Assembly: GCA_014534415.1 (NCBI GenBank)
Contig: JACVRM010000002.1
Coordinates: forward strand, 1 to 34,487
Source: Thermoleophilia bacterium
GTDB taxonomy: Bacteria > Actinomycetota > Thermoleophilia > Gaiellales > Gaiellaceae
DNA: 34,487 nucleotides
Reading direction: 5' to 3'
The translations under genes were made by a program, and so were the position numbers. This document shows positions 7,317 to 17,175 of the stretch, piece by piece; the first letter of the stretch is position 1; each line of letters opens with the position of its first letter. The notes under the pieces are model-generated. The model worked only from the letters and a program-made list of their open reading frames with translations. It was not told the origin of the DNA and ran no database searches.

Positions 7317-8156
7317 ATGGCCGGCACCGACGTGCTCACGCCCTTCCGCGTGCTGAACGGCATCCACGAGGCGTCGCCGACTGTGATCTCGGTGCGCGGA
7401 CGACGGCTCGGCAACGGGCACTTCGGGCTGATCGCGGGGCCGTGCACCGTCGAGTCGCGGGATCAGACGCTGTCGAGCGCTCGCGCGGTCGCGGAGGCGG
7501 GCGCGACGATGTTGCGTGGAGGCGCGTTCAAGCCGCGCACGTCGCCGTACGCGTTCAGCGGCCTGGGCCTCGAGGCGCTCGAGATCCTGCGCGAGGCCTC
7601 CGACGAGACGGGGCTGCCCGTCGTCACCGAGCTCCTCGACCCTCGCCACGTGGAAGAGGTCGCCGCCATAGCCGACGTCGTCCAGGTCGGCGCGCGCAAC
7701 ATGCAGAACTACCCGCTGCTGGTCGAGGTCGGGCGACTCGACCGGCCGGTCCTGCTGAAGCGCGGTAGCTCGGCGTCCGTCGACGAGCTGCTCAACGCCG
7801 CCGAGTGCGTTGCCAAAGAGGGAAACGAGCGGATCATCCTCTGCGAGCGCGGTATCAGGACGTTCGAGCGGGCGACGCGCTACACGCTCGATCTCGGCGC
7901 GGTCGCGGCGCTCAAGCAGCGGACGCACCTGCCGGTCGTCGTCGACCCGTCGCACGCGGCCGGAGAACGGTCGCTCGTGCTGCCGCTCGCGCGCGCCGCG
8001 GCGGCGGTGGGCGCCGACGGGATCATCGTCGAGGTGCACCCGCGCCCGGACGAGGCGCTCTGCGACGGCCCGCAACAGCTCGCCGCCGGCGAGTTCCGGG
8101 CGTTCGCCGCCGAGATCGCGGCGATCGCCTCGCTGCTCGGCAAGCAGATCGGGTAG
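7317..8156 (+). CDS. aroF: 3-deoxy-7-phosphoheptulonate (DAHP) synthase, KDOPS-like type I
   Basis: It joins PEP and erythrose 4-phosphate in the first step of the shikimate pathway. The (beta/alpha)8 barrel motifs are present: IAGPCTVES, RGGAFKPRTSPYAFSGLG, VVQVGARNMQNYPLL, VLLKRG, ERIILCERGIRTFE and VVVDPSHAAGERS. The C-terminal DGIIVEVHPRPDEALCDGPQQL is typical of the AroF/AroG group related to KDO8P synthase. At 279 residues it has only a short N-terminal arm and no ACT or chorismate mutase domain, so no built-in feedback domain is visible. It starts the aroF-aroA-cmk-plsC-der run; aroA begins 9 bp after its stop. Confidence 0.93.
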   Translation: MAGTDVLTPFRVLNGIHEASPTVISVRGRRLGNGHFGLIAGPCTVESRDQTLSSARAVAEAGATMLRGGAFKPRTSPYAFSGLGLEALEILREASDETGLPVVTELLDPRHVEEVAAIADVVQVGARNMQNYPLLVEVGRLDRPVLLKRGSSASVDELLNAAECVAKEGNERIILCERGIRTFERATRYTLDLGAVAALKQRTHLPVVVDPSHAAGERSLVLPLARAAAAVGADGIIVEVHPRPDEALCDGPQQLAAGEFRAFAAEIAAIASLLGKQIG

Positions 8157-8165
8157 GCGAGATCT

Positions 8166-9455
8166 GTGCGGTTCGTGGCGCCGGCGAGCTCCGTCGTCGG
8201 GCACATCGGCCTGCCCGGCGACAAGTCCATCTCGCACCGCGCCGTGCTGCTCGCGGCCGTCGCAGACGGGGAGACGCGCATTCGCGGCTTCGGGCGCTCG
8301 CTCGACACGGAAGCGACGGTTGCTGCGGTGCGGGTGCTCGGCGTCGGCGTGGACGAGCCGGCGCCGGATGAGCTCGTCGTCCACGGCGTGGGACTGCGCG
8401 GGCTGCGCGTGCCCGCGGGCCCGATCGACTGTGGCAACTCAGGAACGCTCATGCGGCTGCTCGCGGGCCTGCTCGCCGGGCACGGCGGCCGCTTCGAGCT
8501 GACCGGCGACGCTTCGCTGCGCGCGCGGCCGATGGACCGGGTCGCCGACCCGCTCGGCGCGATGGGCGCACGCGTGGAGACGACTGCCGGCGGCGCTCCG
8601 CTCGCCGTGGAGGGCGGAGAGCTGCGCGGTGTCGAGCACGAGCTCCCGGTGGCGAGCGCTCAGGTCAAGTCGGCGCTGCTGCTCGCCGGGCTGTACGCCG
8701 ACAGGCCGACCGCGGTCGTCGAGCCGCACAGCACCCGGGATCACACCGAGATCCTGCTGCGTCACGCCGGCGCGCACGTCGCGCGGCGCGGCCGCCGGGT
8801 CGACGTGCGGCCGACGGAGCGGCTCTCGCTCGGCGAGGTGACGGTGCCGGGCGATCTGTCGAGCGCGGCGCCGTTCCTGGCCGCCGCCATTCTGCTCGCC
8901 GGCTCCGAGCTGACCGTCCATGAGGTCGGCCTCAACCCGACGAGGACCGGCTTCGTCGACGTGCTCGCCCGGATGGGCGCCCGGCTGACGGTGCTCCACC
9001 GGCGGCGCGCCGGCGGCGAGCCGCTCGGCGACCTCGACACGCGCTCGAGCGAGCTCGTCGCCACGCGCGTCACGCCGCGAGAAGTGCCGCGGCTCGTGGA
9101 CGAGCTACCGCTCGTCGCACTCGTGGCCGGCCTCGCGCGCGGCACGACGACGGTGCGCGGCGCGGGCGAGCTCCGTCTCAAGGAGACGGACCGTGTCGAG
9201 GCGGTGACCGGGGCGCTCCGCCCGCTCGGGATCCACATCCTGCCTGCCGACGAGGGGTTTCGCGTACGCGGCGTGCCCACGCGGCCGCGCGGAGGCGGCG
9301 TCGTCCGGGCTCGCGGCGACCACCGCGTGGCGATGCTCGGCGGCGTCGCCGGGCTCGTGTCCCGGGAGGGCGTGCGCATCGAGGACGACGAGGCCGTCGC
9401 CGTAAGCTTCCCTGGATTCTTCGATCTCCTCGAAGCTGTCGCTCAACGGAGCTGA
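8166..9455 (+). CDS. aroA: 3-phosphoshikimate 1-carboxyvinyltransferase (EPSP synthase)
   Basis: It transfers enolpyruvyl from PEP to shikimate 3-phosphate. Conserved sites are LPGDKSISHRA (Lys20, Ser21, Arg25), DCGNSGTLMRLLAG, GDASLRARPMDRV, VPGDLSSAAPFLAAA and RLKETDRVEAV near the end, with HRVAML after it. The 429-residue length is normal. The GTG start at 8166 begins directly at the conserved N-terminus, 9 bp after aroF, so the two genes form an aromatic amino acid pair. In many actinobacteria prephenate dehydrogenase sits in this position; here it is absent. Motif alone does not decide whether it is a class I or class II (glyphosate-tolerant) enzyme. Confidence 0.94.
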   Translation: MRFVAPASSVVGHIGLPGDKSISHRAVLLAAVADGETRIRGFGRSLDTEATVAAVRVLGVGVDEPAPDELVVHGVGLRGLRVPAGPIDCGNSGTLMRLLAGLLAGHGGRFELTGDASLRARPMDRVADPLGAMGARVETTAGGAPLAVEGGELRGVEHELPVASAQVKSALLLAGLYADRPTAVVEPHSTRDHTEILLRHAGAHVARRGRRVDVRPTERLSLGEVTVPGDLSSAAPFLAAAILLAGSELTVHEVGLNPTRTGFVDVLARMGARLTVLHRRRAGGEPLGDLDTRSSELVATRVTPREVPRLVDELPLVALVAGLARGTTTVRGAGELRLKETDRVEAVTGALRPLGIHILPADEGFRVRGVPTRPRGGGVVRARGDHRVAMLGGVAGLVSREGVRIEDDEAVAVSFPGFFDLLEAVAQRS

Positions 9456-9569
9456 GCGCGACCTGCGAGGAAATCGATAGGCAATGAGTGACGACCACCT
9501 GAGAGCAACGGGACAGTGCGCCTGCCGACCCCGCCGTCGCGCCGGCGCTCGGGCCGAGGGCGCGAGACC

Positions 9570-10202
9570 GTGATCGTCGCGATCGACGGGCCGGCCGGCG
9601 CAGGCAAGAGCACGGCCGCACGCCGCCTCGCCGAGCGCCTGGGGTTTCGCTACCTGGACACGGGCGCGATGTACCGGGCGCTGACCTGGCTGGCCCGCCA
9701 GCGAGGCGTGGCGGACGACGACGGTGCGGCGCTGGCCGATCTGGCCCGTAGGCATCCGATCGAGCTCGAGTCCGGCGGCGTCGTGCGGATCGCCGGGACG
9801 GACGTCACGGAGGCGATCCGCAGCGCCGAGATCGACCGCGCCGTTCCGGTGGTCGCGCGCCAGCCGGGCGTCCGCGAGGTCATGCGCCGGCGACAGCGGG
9901 AGCTCGCCGACGCAGGCGACGCCGTGATCGAGGGCCGCGACATCGGCACAGTCGTCGTGCCGGACGCGGAGGTCAAGGTGTACTTCGTGGCCAACACGCG
10001 CGTTCGCGCGTGGCGGCGGCAGGCGGAGCGGCCCGAGATCGGCTCCGACGCGCTCGTCACCGACCTGCGGCTGCGCGACGAGAGCGACGCCGAGCGGACG
10101 CTGAAGGCCGACGACGCGGTCGAGATCGACACGACGCGGCTGAAGATCGACGAGGTCGTCGCGATCATCGAGGAGCTCGTGCGCGAGCGGCTGCCCGCAT
10201 GA
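9570..10202 (+). CDS. cmk: Cytidylate kinase
   Basis: It phosphorylates CMP and dCMP with ATP. The P-loop is IDGPAGAGKSTAA (Lys13), then FRYLDTGAMYRALTWLA, then EGRDIGTVVVPDAEVKVYF, and the lid and end DLRLRDESDAER followed by IDTTRLKIDEVV. With GTG 9570 the protein has 210 residues and starts at strand 1; GAGGG lies 9 nt before. GTG 9516 in frame would add 18 basic residues without family character. Its stop overlaps plsC by 4 bp (ATGA). The pairing with der is the usual actinobacterial order, here with plsC between them. Confidence 0.92.
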   Translation: MIVAIDGPAGAGKSTAARRLAERLGFRYLDTGAMYRALTWLARQRGVADDDGAALADLARRHPIELESGGVVRIAGTDVTEAIRSAEIDRAVPVVARQPGVREVMRRRQRELADAGDAVIEGRDIGTVVVPDAEVKVYFVANTRVRAWRRQAERPEIGSDALVTDLRLRDESDAERTLKADDAVEIDTTRLKIDEVVAIIEELVRERLPA

Positions 10203-10876
10203 GGGCCGCCGAGGCTGCCTGGGTTGTCGGTCGCCTGACCCTGGCGCCGGCCGTCAAGGCAACCGCGCTGCTCAGAACCTACGGGCTGGAGCGCGTGCCA
10301 CGCGAAGGCGGGGTCGTGCTCGCGTTCAACCATTTCTCGTGGCTCGATCCGCTCGCGTTCGGCGCCGTCTCGCCGCGGGTCGTCTACTACATGGCGAAGA
10401 TCGAGCTGCACCGCGTGCCGGCGTTGGGTGCCTTGGTGCGCGGCTTCGGCGCGTACTCCGTGCGGCGCGGCGAATCGGATCGTGAGGCGATCCGGCTGTC
10501 GCGTGAGCTGGTTCGGGAAGGCCGCGCGCTCGGCTTCTTCGTCGAGGGAACGCGACAGCGCAGCGGCGTGCCCGGCGAGCCGAAGCCCGGCGCCTCCATG
10601 ATCGCGCTGCAGGAGCGCGTGCCGGTCGTGCCGGCCGCGATCCACGGGAGCCAGTTCTGGCGAGTCGGCAACTTCCAGCCCGTGTCGATCGCGTGGGGGG
10701 AGCCGCTGCACTTCGACGGCCTCGCCGCCAACGCGCGCGGCTACCGCGAGGCGTCGGCCGAGATCGGCCGCTCGATCCGCACGCTCTGGGACTTCCTCGT
10801 CGACATGCACGAGCTCGACCGGCCAGAGGCCACTCCGCCCGCTCTCGCGGGCGGAGTGGTTAGACCGAAAGCGTGA
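10199..10876 (+). CDS. plsC: 1-acyl-sn-glycerol-3-phosphate acyltransferase (PlsC-like)
   Basis: It would acylate lysophosphatidic acid or a similar acceptor at the membrane. The acyltransferase motifs are NHFSWLDP (His45 and Asp50, the HX4D pair), [25 protein letters not shown] (Glu116-Arg119) and [10 protein letters not shown]. It has 225 residues, normal for the family. The ATG at 10199 overlaps the cmk stop and the gene ends in a 4-bp GTGA overlap with der. The last codons contain a perfect 13-bp hairpin (10830-10859), so the C-terminal 12 or so residues may be shaped by RNA structure. A cmk-plsC-der order is common. Confidence 0.9.
   Translation: MRAAEAAWVVGRLTLAPAVKATALLRTYGLERVPREGGVVLAFNHFSWLDPLAFGAVSPRVVYYMAKIELHRVPALGALVRGFGAYSVRRGESDREAIRLSRELVREGRALGFFVEGTRQRSGVPGEPKPGASMIALQERVPVVPAAIHGSQFWRVGNFQPVSIAWGEPLHFDGLAANARGYREASAEIGRSIRTLWDFLVDMHELDRPEATPPALAGGVVRPKA
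10830..10859 (+). terminator. Perfect 13-bp hairpin in the 3' end of plsC
   Basis: CCACTCCGCCCGC (10830-10842) pairs with GCGGGCGGAGTGG (10847-10859) around TCTC, followed by TTAGACC. It looks like an intrinsic terminator or attenuator within the plsC coding sequence. Confidence 0.5.
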
Positions 10877-12222
10877 GCGAGGATTCCAGCCATCCTGCTA
10901 ACCAGGCTCTCGCCACAGGCGAGAGCCTGGCGGGAACGGTGGCGGTGGTGGGCTTCCCGAACGTCGGGAAGTCGACGCTCGTGAACCGCCTGACGCAGAC
11001 GCGCGCCGCGGTCGTGCACGAGACGCCCGGCGTGACGCGCGACCGCAAGGAGCTCGTCTGCGAGTGGGCCGGGCAGCGCTTCCTGCTCGTGGACACCGGG
11101 GGCGTCGACATCGCCGACCCGTCGCCGATCACGCGAGGGGTCGCCGACCAGGCGCGCGCGGCGGTCGCCGAGGCCGACCTGGTGCTGTTCGTGCTCGACG
11201 CGCGCGCCGGCCTCACGCCCGGCGACGAGGAGATCGCAGCGATCCTGCGCAGCTCTCGCAAACCGGTGCTCGTGCTGGCGAACAAGATCGACGATCCAGC
11301 GCAGGACGCGCTCGCGCTCGAGTTCCACCGGCTCGGGCTCGGAGACCCAGTGCCGCTCTCCGCGCTCCACGGCCACGGCACCGGCGACCTGCTCGACGAG
11401 ATCGTCGAGCTGCTGCCGGGGCGCGGCCGCCCGGCGGTCGGCGACGAGGCGATCCGTGTGGCGATCCTCGGCCGGCCGAACGTCGGCAAGTCGAGCCTGC
11501 TGAACGCGCTCGTCGGCCAGGAGCGCGTGCTCGTCTCCGAGGTCCCGGGGACGACCCGCGACGCGATCGACACGGTGCTGGAGCGCGACGGGCGCACCTT
11601 CGTGCTCGTCGACACGGCCGGCCTGCGGCGGAAGCGCCGGCAACGCCAGGGGATCGAGTACTACTCGGAGTTGCGCGCGCTCCAGGCAGCCGACCGGGCC
11701 GACGTCGCGCTCGTGCTGGTGGACGCCGCGGAGGGCCTCGTGGAGCAGGACGTGGCCGTGGCCGAGACCGCGCGAAAGGCGCAGTGCTCGACGCTGGTCG
11801 TCCTCTCCAAGTGGGACGTCGGCACGGTCGAGATCGACGAGATCCGCGCCGAGCTCCGGCGTCGGCTGCGGCAGCGCCCGCCGCTCGTCGCAGTCTCGGC
11901 GAGGACCGGCCGCGGGATCGGCCGCCTGCTCGAGCGGGTGGTCGAGCAGTACGAGAAGCACTCGGCCCGGATTCCGACGCCGGAGCTGAACCGCTTCCTG
12001 GGGGAGCTGCGGCAGGCGCGTCAGCCGCCGTCGCGCAACGGAAAGCGGCTCAACCTCCTGTACGGCACGCAGGTGCACGCGCGGCCGCCACGGATCCGGA
12101 TCTTCGTGAACGACCCGAGCCTGCTGACGCGCGACTACGGCTACTGGGTCGAGAACCAGCTGCGCGAGCGCTTCCAGCTTGCCGGTATCCCGGTCGCGAT
12201 CGATTTCGTGCGACGCAGCTGA
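10873..12222 (+). CDS. der: Ribosome biogenesis GTPase Der (EngA)
   Basis: Der is a tandem GTPase needed for 50S ribosome assembly. G domain 1 has [10 protein letters not shown] (27-35), [10 protein letters not shown] and VDTGGV with ANKIDD; G domain 2 has [10 protein letters not shown] (about 199-208), [19 protein letters not shown] and LSKWD. A KH-like domain ends the protein ([21 protein letters not shown] and [14 protein letters not shown]). The GTG at 10873 overlaps plsC by 4 bp and gives 449 residues. GTG 10939 would give a more typical N-terminus and would put the 10902-10930 hairpin in the 5' untranslated region. The N-terminal 22 residues are not typical of Der. Confidence 0.95.
   Translation: MSEDSSHPANQALATGESLAGTVAVVGFPNVGKSTLVNRLTQTRAAVVHETPGVTRDRKELVCEWAGQRFLLVDTGGVDIADPSPITRGVADQARAAVAEADLVLFVLDARAGLTPGDEEIAAILRSSRKPVLVLANKIDDPAQDALALEFHRLGLGDPVPLSALHGHGTGDLLDEIVELLPGRGRPAVGDEAIRVAILGRPNVGKSSLLNALVGQERVLVSEVPGTTRDAIDTVLERDGRTFVLVDTAGLRRKRRQRQGIEYYSELRALQAADRADVALVLVDAAEGLVEQDVAVAETARKAQCSTLVVLSKWDVGTVEIDEIRAELRRRLRQRPPLVAVSARTGRGIGRLLERVVEQYEKHSARIPTPELNRFLGELRQARQPPSRNGKRLNLLYGTQVHARPPRIRIFVNDPSLLTRDYGYWVENQLRERFQLAGIPVAIDFVRRS
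10902..10930 (+). promoter_or_regulatory. Perfect 13-bp hairpin at the 5' end of der
   Basis: CCAGGCTCTCGCC (10902-10914) and GGCGAGAGCCTGG (10918-10930) are exact complements with a 3-nt ACA loop. It lies 26 bp after the plsC stop and 9 bp before an alternative der start at 10939. Confidence 0.55.
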
Positions 12223-12282
12223 GCGGACGCGTCCGCGTCCGACGCGGGTGCCGTCCGACGTCGGCTGTAGCTTCTGTCTCAA

Positions 12283-12306
12283 GCATCGGCCGGTTCGAGC
12301 CGATGC
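12283..12306 (+). terminator. Hairpin between der and the 37-aa gene
   Basis: GCATCGGC (12283-12290) pairs with GCCGATGC (12299-12306) around an 8-nt loop. No T-tract follows. It could end the der transcript or lie in the leader of the next gene. Confidence 0.35.
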
Positions 12307-12368
12307 AAGCGGCGATGAACAGGCGGCTCCAGACGACGGGCAACCAGGGCGCGAACGGGAGGTTTGCG

Positions 12369-12482
12369 ATGGAGATCGGCGAGCCCGAGACCGAGCGCGA
12401 GATCGAGATCTTCCCGCTCGAGGAGCCGGTGCCCGACGCAGTGCCCGTCGAGGTGCCGGCGGAGGAGCTCGAACCGGCGTGA
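12369..12482 (+). CDS. Small acidic Pro/Glu-rich protein (37 aa)
   Basis: MEIGEPETEREIEIFPLEEP is followed by alternating VPDAVPVEVPAEELEPA. About a third of residues are Glu or Asp, with regular Pro-Val pairs and no hydrophobic core, so it is likely disordered. A good ribosome site (GGGAGG) stands 6 nt before the ATG. The stop overlaps the next GTG start by 4 bp (GTGA), so the two are coupled. Similar small acidic peptides placed before a CGIYA-type gene are familiar to me from actinobacterial genomes, but I cannot name a family. Function unknown. Confidence 0.65.
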   Translation: MEIGEPETEREIEIFPLEEPVPDAVPVEVPAEELEPA

Positions 12483-12949
12483 CGCCGGGCGGCGAGACGT
12501 TCAGCGAGCCGCTGCTCGGGTGGCGGCTGTGGCACGTCCGGCCGCACGCCGACGGCTACCGGCTCGAGTCGTTCACCCGCCATCACGTGAGCTGGCCGGC
12601 GCAGCGGCGGCTGGAGGCCGGGTGCCCGGTGCACGGCCGCGAGGCGCCGTCCGGCGCGCACGAGTGCGGTATCTACGCGTTTCGCACGCGGGAGCTCGCC
12701 GAGACGTTGCTTCGGCGGTACACCGGCGTCCGGCAGTGCTACGCATCCCAGACCGCGGAGCTACCGCCGGCCCGGCCCGGGCGTCCACTCGCGCTGGGCA
12801 CGGTCTCGCTTTGGGGCCGCGTGCTCGTCCGCGAGCACGGTTTTCGAGCGCAGTACGCGTATCCGTACGCGCTCGAGCTGCTGGGCGGCGACGCCGAAAT
12901 CGCGCGCGCGCTGCGCGGCTTGTACGCGGTCGACGTGCTCGAGAGATAG
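12479..12949 (+). CDS. Conserved actinobacterial protein with CxxH...CGIYA motif, function unknown
   Basis: The product has 156 residues. It begins FSEPLLGWRLWHVRPHADGYRLES, carries AGCPVHGR, then HECGIYAFRTRELAE and ends with LGTVSLWGRVLVREHGFRAQYAYPYALELL. The order W-R-x-W, Cys, His, CGIYA, SLWG, E-x-G-x-RA-x-YAYP is a recurring actinobacterial arrangement. The Cys and His residues could bind a metal, but that is inference. The GTG at 12479 overlaps the stop of the acidic peptide. No membrane segment or signal peptide is present. The frame is open upstream, but that part overlaps der in another frame and has no support. Confidence 0.75.
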   Translation: MTPGGETFSEPLLGWRLWHVRPHADGYRLESFTRHHVSWPAQRRLEAGCPVHGREAPSGAHECGIYAFRTRELAETLLRRYTGVRQCYASQTAELPPARPGRPLALGTVSLWGRVLVREHGFRAQYAYPYALELLGGDAEIARALRGLYAVDVLER

Positions 12950-12987
12950 CAGCACCGCCGCTCGCCGCCGAGCGGCCTGAGCTCGAG

Positions 12988-13048
12988 TTCGCAAAGAGCG
13001 CCAATCCGTTCCCGCTTGACTTCGCAACGAGCGAGTTTTTTAGTTGCG
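12988..13048 (+). promoter_or_regulatory. glpF promoter with repeated operator-like elements
   Basis: TTGACT (13016-13021) and TTTAGT (13039-13044) are spaced 17 bp. TTCGCAAAGAGCG (12988-13000) and TTCGCAACGAGCG (13021-13033) form a 12/13 direct repeat 33 bp apart, three helical turns. CGCAAC (13023-13028) is also inverted to GTTGCG (13043-13048), spanning the -10. This is a likely site for a glycerol regulator. Confidence 0.5.
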
Positions 13049-13105
13049 CACCGGCCTCGTTTCTCTGGGCGCGGTCATTGGGCGAGTGTCGACCAAGGAG
13101 GTGCG

Positions 13106-13906
13106 ATGGAGATCTTCACGTCCGAGCTGATCGGGACGGGCATCCTGATCCTGTTCGGAGACGGTGTCGTGGCTGCGGTCCTGCTCGCGCGCTCGAAGGC
13201 CGAGAACGCGGGCTGGATCGTGATCACGTTCGGCTGGGCGATGGCGGTCGCGATGGCGGTCTACGCCGTCGGGCAGTTCAGCGGCGCGCACATCAACCCA
13301 GCGGTGACGATCAGCTTCGCGCTGACGGACTCCTTCGGCGTGGGCTGGGATGACGTTCCCAAGTACCTGCTCGGTCAATTCACCGGCGCCTTCCTCGGGG
13401 CGGTGCTCGTCTTCCTGGCGTACTTCCTGCACTGGCGCGAGACGGACGATCCGGGCCTGAAGCTGGCCGTGTTCTCGACGGGGCCCGCCATTCGCAACTA
13501 TCCGGCGAACCTCGTCACCGAGATCATCGGCACGTTCGCCCTCGTGTTCGGCGTCCTTGCGATCGTCGGCCACTTCGCGGAGGACGTGATCGGTGACGCG
13601 GCCCTGACGAGCGCTCTCGGTGCGGCGTTCCCGCCGCTGCTGATCGGCCTGCTCGTATTCGTGATCGGGCTCTCGCTCGGAGGACCGACCGGCTACGCGA
13701 TCAACCCGGCCCGCGACCTCGGGCCGCGCATCGCGCATGCCGTTCTGCCGATTCCCGGCAAGGGGACGTCGGACTGGGAGTACGCGTGGGTTCCGGTCGT
13801 CGGCCCGATCGTCGGTGGGTCGCTCGGCGCGATCGCGTACCACCTGCTCTTCGCTCCCGGCGCCGGAAACCTCGAGGTACTTCGTGCGGTAGTGCCGTTC
13901 GTCTAG
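13106..13906 (+). CDS. glpF: Glycerol facilitator (aquaglyceroporin)
   Basis: This membrane channel lets glycerol in by facilitated diffusion. Both channel signatures are visible: SGAHINPAVT (NPA at 64-66) and GYAINPARDLGPR (NPARD at 200-204). The Asp after the second NPA-Arg marks glycerol facilitators rather than water-only aquaporins. Six hydrophobic segments fit the 266 residues. AAGGAGGTG stands just before ATG 13106. It opens the glycerol cluster, ahead of dhaK, with a promoter-like region upstream. Uptake of dihydroxyacetone by the same pore is possible and would suit the next genes. Confidence 0.93.
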   Translation: MEIFTSELIGTGILILFGDGVVAAVLLARSKAENAGWIVITFGWAMAVAMAVYAVGQFSGAHINPAVTISFALTDSFGVGWDDVPKYLLGQFTGAFLGAVLVFLAYFLHWRETDDPGLKLAVFSTGPAIRNYPANLVTEIIGTFALVFGVLAIVGHFAEDVIGDAALTSALGAAFPPLLIGLLVFVIGLSLGGPTGYAINPARDLGPRIAHAVLPIPGKGTSDWEYAWVPVVGPIVGGSLGAIAYHLLFAPGAGNLEVLRAVVPFV

Positions 13907-13922
13907 CGAAAGGAGGTGAGTC

Positions 13923-14924
<1,002 letters not shown>

Positions 14925-14928
14925 CGGC

Positions 14929-15591
14929 GTGACGGTCTCGTACGACGACGTCCTGCGGTGGATCCAGACGTTCGCCGCGACGATGGCGGAGCAGAGGCAG
15001 TACCTGACCCGCCTCGACTCGGCGATCGGCGACGCGGACCACGGCATCAACATGGACCGCGGCATGCAGGCCGCGCTGGCGAAGGTCGACGGCCTGGCGG
15101 ACGGCGACATCGGCGCGCTCCTGAAGACGGTCGGCATGGCGCTCGTTTCGACGGTCGGCGGGGCCGGAGGCCCGCTCTACGGGACGCTCTTCCTGCAGAT
15201 GGGAATGGCTACCACCAACAAGAGCGAGCTCGGCCCCGACGACTGGCGTGCGGCGCTCGACGCGGGTCTGCAAGGCGTCCAGATGCGCGGCAAGGCCGAA
15301 CCCGGCGACAAGACGATGGTGGACGCGCTGACGCCGGCGCGGGACGCGCTCTCGGCGGCGGTCGCCGACGGTGCCTCGTTCGACGAGGCGCTGCGGCGCT
15401 CCGCCGCTGCGGCGGAGGACGGCATGCAGGCCACGATCCCGCTCGTCGCCAGGAAGGGCCGCGCGAGCTACCTGGGCGAGCGCAGCGCCGGCCACCAGGA
15501 CCCCGGCGCGACGTCGTCGTACCTGCTGCTCAGGACTGCGGCCGACACATGGGGCGGTGCTGCCGCCCCGACCGATAAGGAGGAGAGCTGA
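14929..15591 (+). CDS. dhaL: PTS-type dihydroxyacetone kinase, nucleotide-binding subunit DhaL
   Basis: DhaL carries a tightly bound ADP that DhaM rephosphorylates and that then phosphorylates the DhaK-bound substrate. [21 protein letters not shown] holds the Asp residues (30, 35, 37) that bind Mg-ADP. SLVS-type [18 protein letters not shown] and [13 protein letters not shown] are family motifs, and [20 protein letters not shown] closes the sheet. I choose GTG 14929 because it aligns with the usual N-terminus and a G-rich site stands 11 nt upstream; GTG 14917 (4 residues longer) is possible. The last base of its TGA is the first base of the glpK ATG. Confidence 0.93.
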   Translation: MTVSYDDVLRWIQTFAATMAEQRQYLTRLDSAIGDADHGINMDRGMQAALAKVDGLADGDIGALLKTVGMALVSTVGGAGGPLYGTLFLQMGMATTNKSELGPDDWRAALDAGLQGVQMRGKAEPGDKTMVDALTPARDALSAAVADGASFDEALRRSAAAAEDGMQATIPLVARKGRASYLGERSAGHQDPGATSSYLLLRTAADTWGGAAAPTDKEES

Positions 15592-17087
15592 TGGCGGACT
15601 ACGTAGGCGCGCTCGACCAGGGCACCACGAGCACGCGCTTCATGATCTTCGACCATTCCGGCCAGGTGGTCGCGATCGACCAGAAGGAGCACGAGCAGAT
15701 CTACCCGCGGCCGGGCTGGGTCGAGCACGACCCGCTGGAGATCTGGGAGCGCTCGCAGTCGGTGATTCGCACGGCGCTCGACAAGCAGGGCCTGAAGGCG
15801 AGCGACCTCGCCGCTGTCGGCGTCACGAACCAGCGCGAGACCACGGTCGTCTGGGAGCGTTCGACGGGCAAGCCGGTCTACAACGCGATCGTCTGGCAGG
15901 ACACGCGTACGGACACGTACGTCAACGAGTTCTCGAAGGACGGTGGCCAGGACCGGCTGCGCGCGAAGACCGGCCTGCCGCTCGCCACCTACTTCTCCGG
16001 CCCCAAGGTGAAATGGATCCTCGACAACGTCGAGGGCACCCGGGCGAAGGCCGAGAGCGGTGACCTGCTCTTCGGCAACATCGACACCTGGTGCATCTGG
16101 AACCTGACCGGCGGTCCCAACGGCGGCGTCCACATCACGGACGTGACGAACGCGAGCCGCACGCTGCTCATGGACCTCCAGACGCTCGACTGGGACGACG
16201 AGATTCTCGACCTGATGGGGATTCCGCGCGCGATGCTGCCGGCCATTCGGCCCTCGAGCGAGGTGTACGGCAACGCGGTCGGCGACCTGAACGGCATTCC
16301 CGTGGCCGGCGACCTCGGCGACCAGCAGGCGGCGATCTTCGGACAGACCTGCTTCTCGGTCGGAGAGGCGAAGAACACGTACGGGACGGGCAACTTCCTG
16401 CTCCTCAACACGGGCACCGAGGCGGTCGCGTCGAAGAGCGGCCTGCTCACCACGCTCGGCTACAAGATCGGCGACCAGCCGGCCGTCTACTGCCTCGAGG
16501 GCGCCATCGCCATTACCGGCGCGCTCGTGCAGTGGCTGCGCGACAACATCGGCTTGATCACGCAGTCCGCCGAGATCGAGACGCTGGCGAGCACGGTCAA
16601 GGACAACGGGGGCTGCTACTTCGTGCCCGCGTTCTCGGGCCTGTTCGCGCCGTACTGGCGGAACGATGCCCGCGGCGTGATCGCCGGGCTCACGCGCTAC
16701 GTCAACAAGGGCCACATTGCCCGGGCGGCGCTCGAGGCGACGGCCTGGCAGACGCGCGAGGTCGTGGACGCCATGAACCAGGACTCGGGCGTCGACCTGA
16801 CGTCGCTGAAGGTTGACGGCGGCATGGTCTACAACGAGGTGCTCATGCAGTTCCAGGCCGACGTGCTCGGCGTGCCGGTCATCCGGCCGACCGTCGCCGA
16901 GACGACCTCGCTCGGGGCCGCCTACGCGGCGGGCCTCGCCGTCGGGTTCTGGGCCGAGGTCGAGGACCTGCGCGCCAACTGGGGCAAGGACAAGCAGTGG
17001 GAGCCGCAGCTGGACAAGGCGGAGGTCGAGAAGGAGTACGGCTTCTGGAAGAAGGCCGTCACCCGCACGTTCGACTGGGTGGAATAG
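15591..17087 (+). CDS. glpK: Glycerol kinase
   Basis: It phosphorylates glycerol to glycerol 3-phosphate. FGGY-family features are clear: [63 protein letters not shown], then [13 protein letters not shown], then [20 protein letters not shown] and [17 protein letters not shown]. The length is 498 residues, close to E. coli GlpK. AAGGAGGAG (15577-15585) precedes the ATG, which shares one base with the dhaL stop. The product feeds GlpABC, encoded across the terminator. Placing glpK in one transcript with dhaKL ties the two triose routes together. Confidence 0.96.
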   Translation: MADYVGALDQGTTSTRFMIFDHSGQVVAIDQKEHEQIYPRPGWVEHDPLEIWERSQSVIRTALDKQGLKASDLAAVGVTNQRETTVVWERSTGKPVYNAIVWQDTRTDTYVNEFSKDGGQDRLRAKTGLPLATYFSGPKVKWILDNVEGTRAKAESGDLLFGNIDTWCIWNLTGGPNGGVHITDVTNASRTLLMDLQTLDWDDEILDLMGIPRAMLPAIRPSSEVYGNAVGDLNGIPVAGDLGDQQAAIFGQTCFSVGEAKNTYGTGNFLLLNTGTEAVASKSGLLTTLGYKIGDQPAVYCLEGAIAITGALVQWLRDNIGLITQSAEIETLASTVKDNGGCYFVPAFSGLFAPYWRNDARGVIAGLTRYVNKGHIARAALEATAWQTREVVDAMNQDSGVDLTSLKVDGGMVYNEVLMQFQADVLGVPVIRPTVAETTSLGAAYAAGLAVGFWAEVEDLRANWGKDKQWEPQLDKAEVEKEYGFWKKAVTRTFDWVE

Positions 17088-17089
17088 GC

Positions 17090-17118
17090 AGCCATCGCGC
17101 GCTGCGCGCCCGATGGCT
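17090..17118. terminator. First hairpin after glpK
   Basis: AGCCATCG (17090-17097) pairs with CGATGGCT (17111-17118), with an inner CGCGC/GCGCG stem. It starts 3 bp after the glpK stop. Confidence 0.55.
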
Positions 17119-17125
17119 AGAGAGG

Positions 17126-17153
17126 GAGAGGGCCGGCGCGAGCCGGCCCTCTC
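17126..17153. terminator. Strong bidirectional terminator between glpK and the repeat-protein gene
   Basis: GAGAGGGCCGGC (17126-17137) and GCCGGCCCTCTC (17142-17153) form a perfect 12-bp stem with a GCGA loop, followed by TTAT. The two flanking genes converge here. Confidence 0.75.
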
Positions 17154-17175
17154 TTATCGGGCACAGTCCCCGCGA

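Noticed and set aside
12283-12306. tRNA T-arm-like GGTTCGAGCC
   Set aside because: No acceptor, D or anticodon arm can be placed around it; it is part of a simple 8-bp hairpin.
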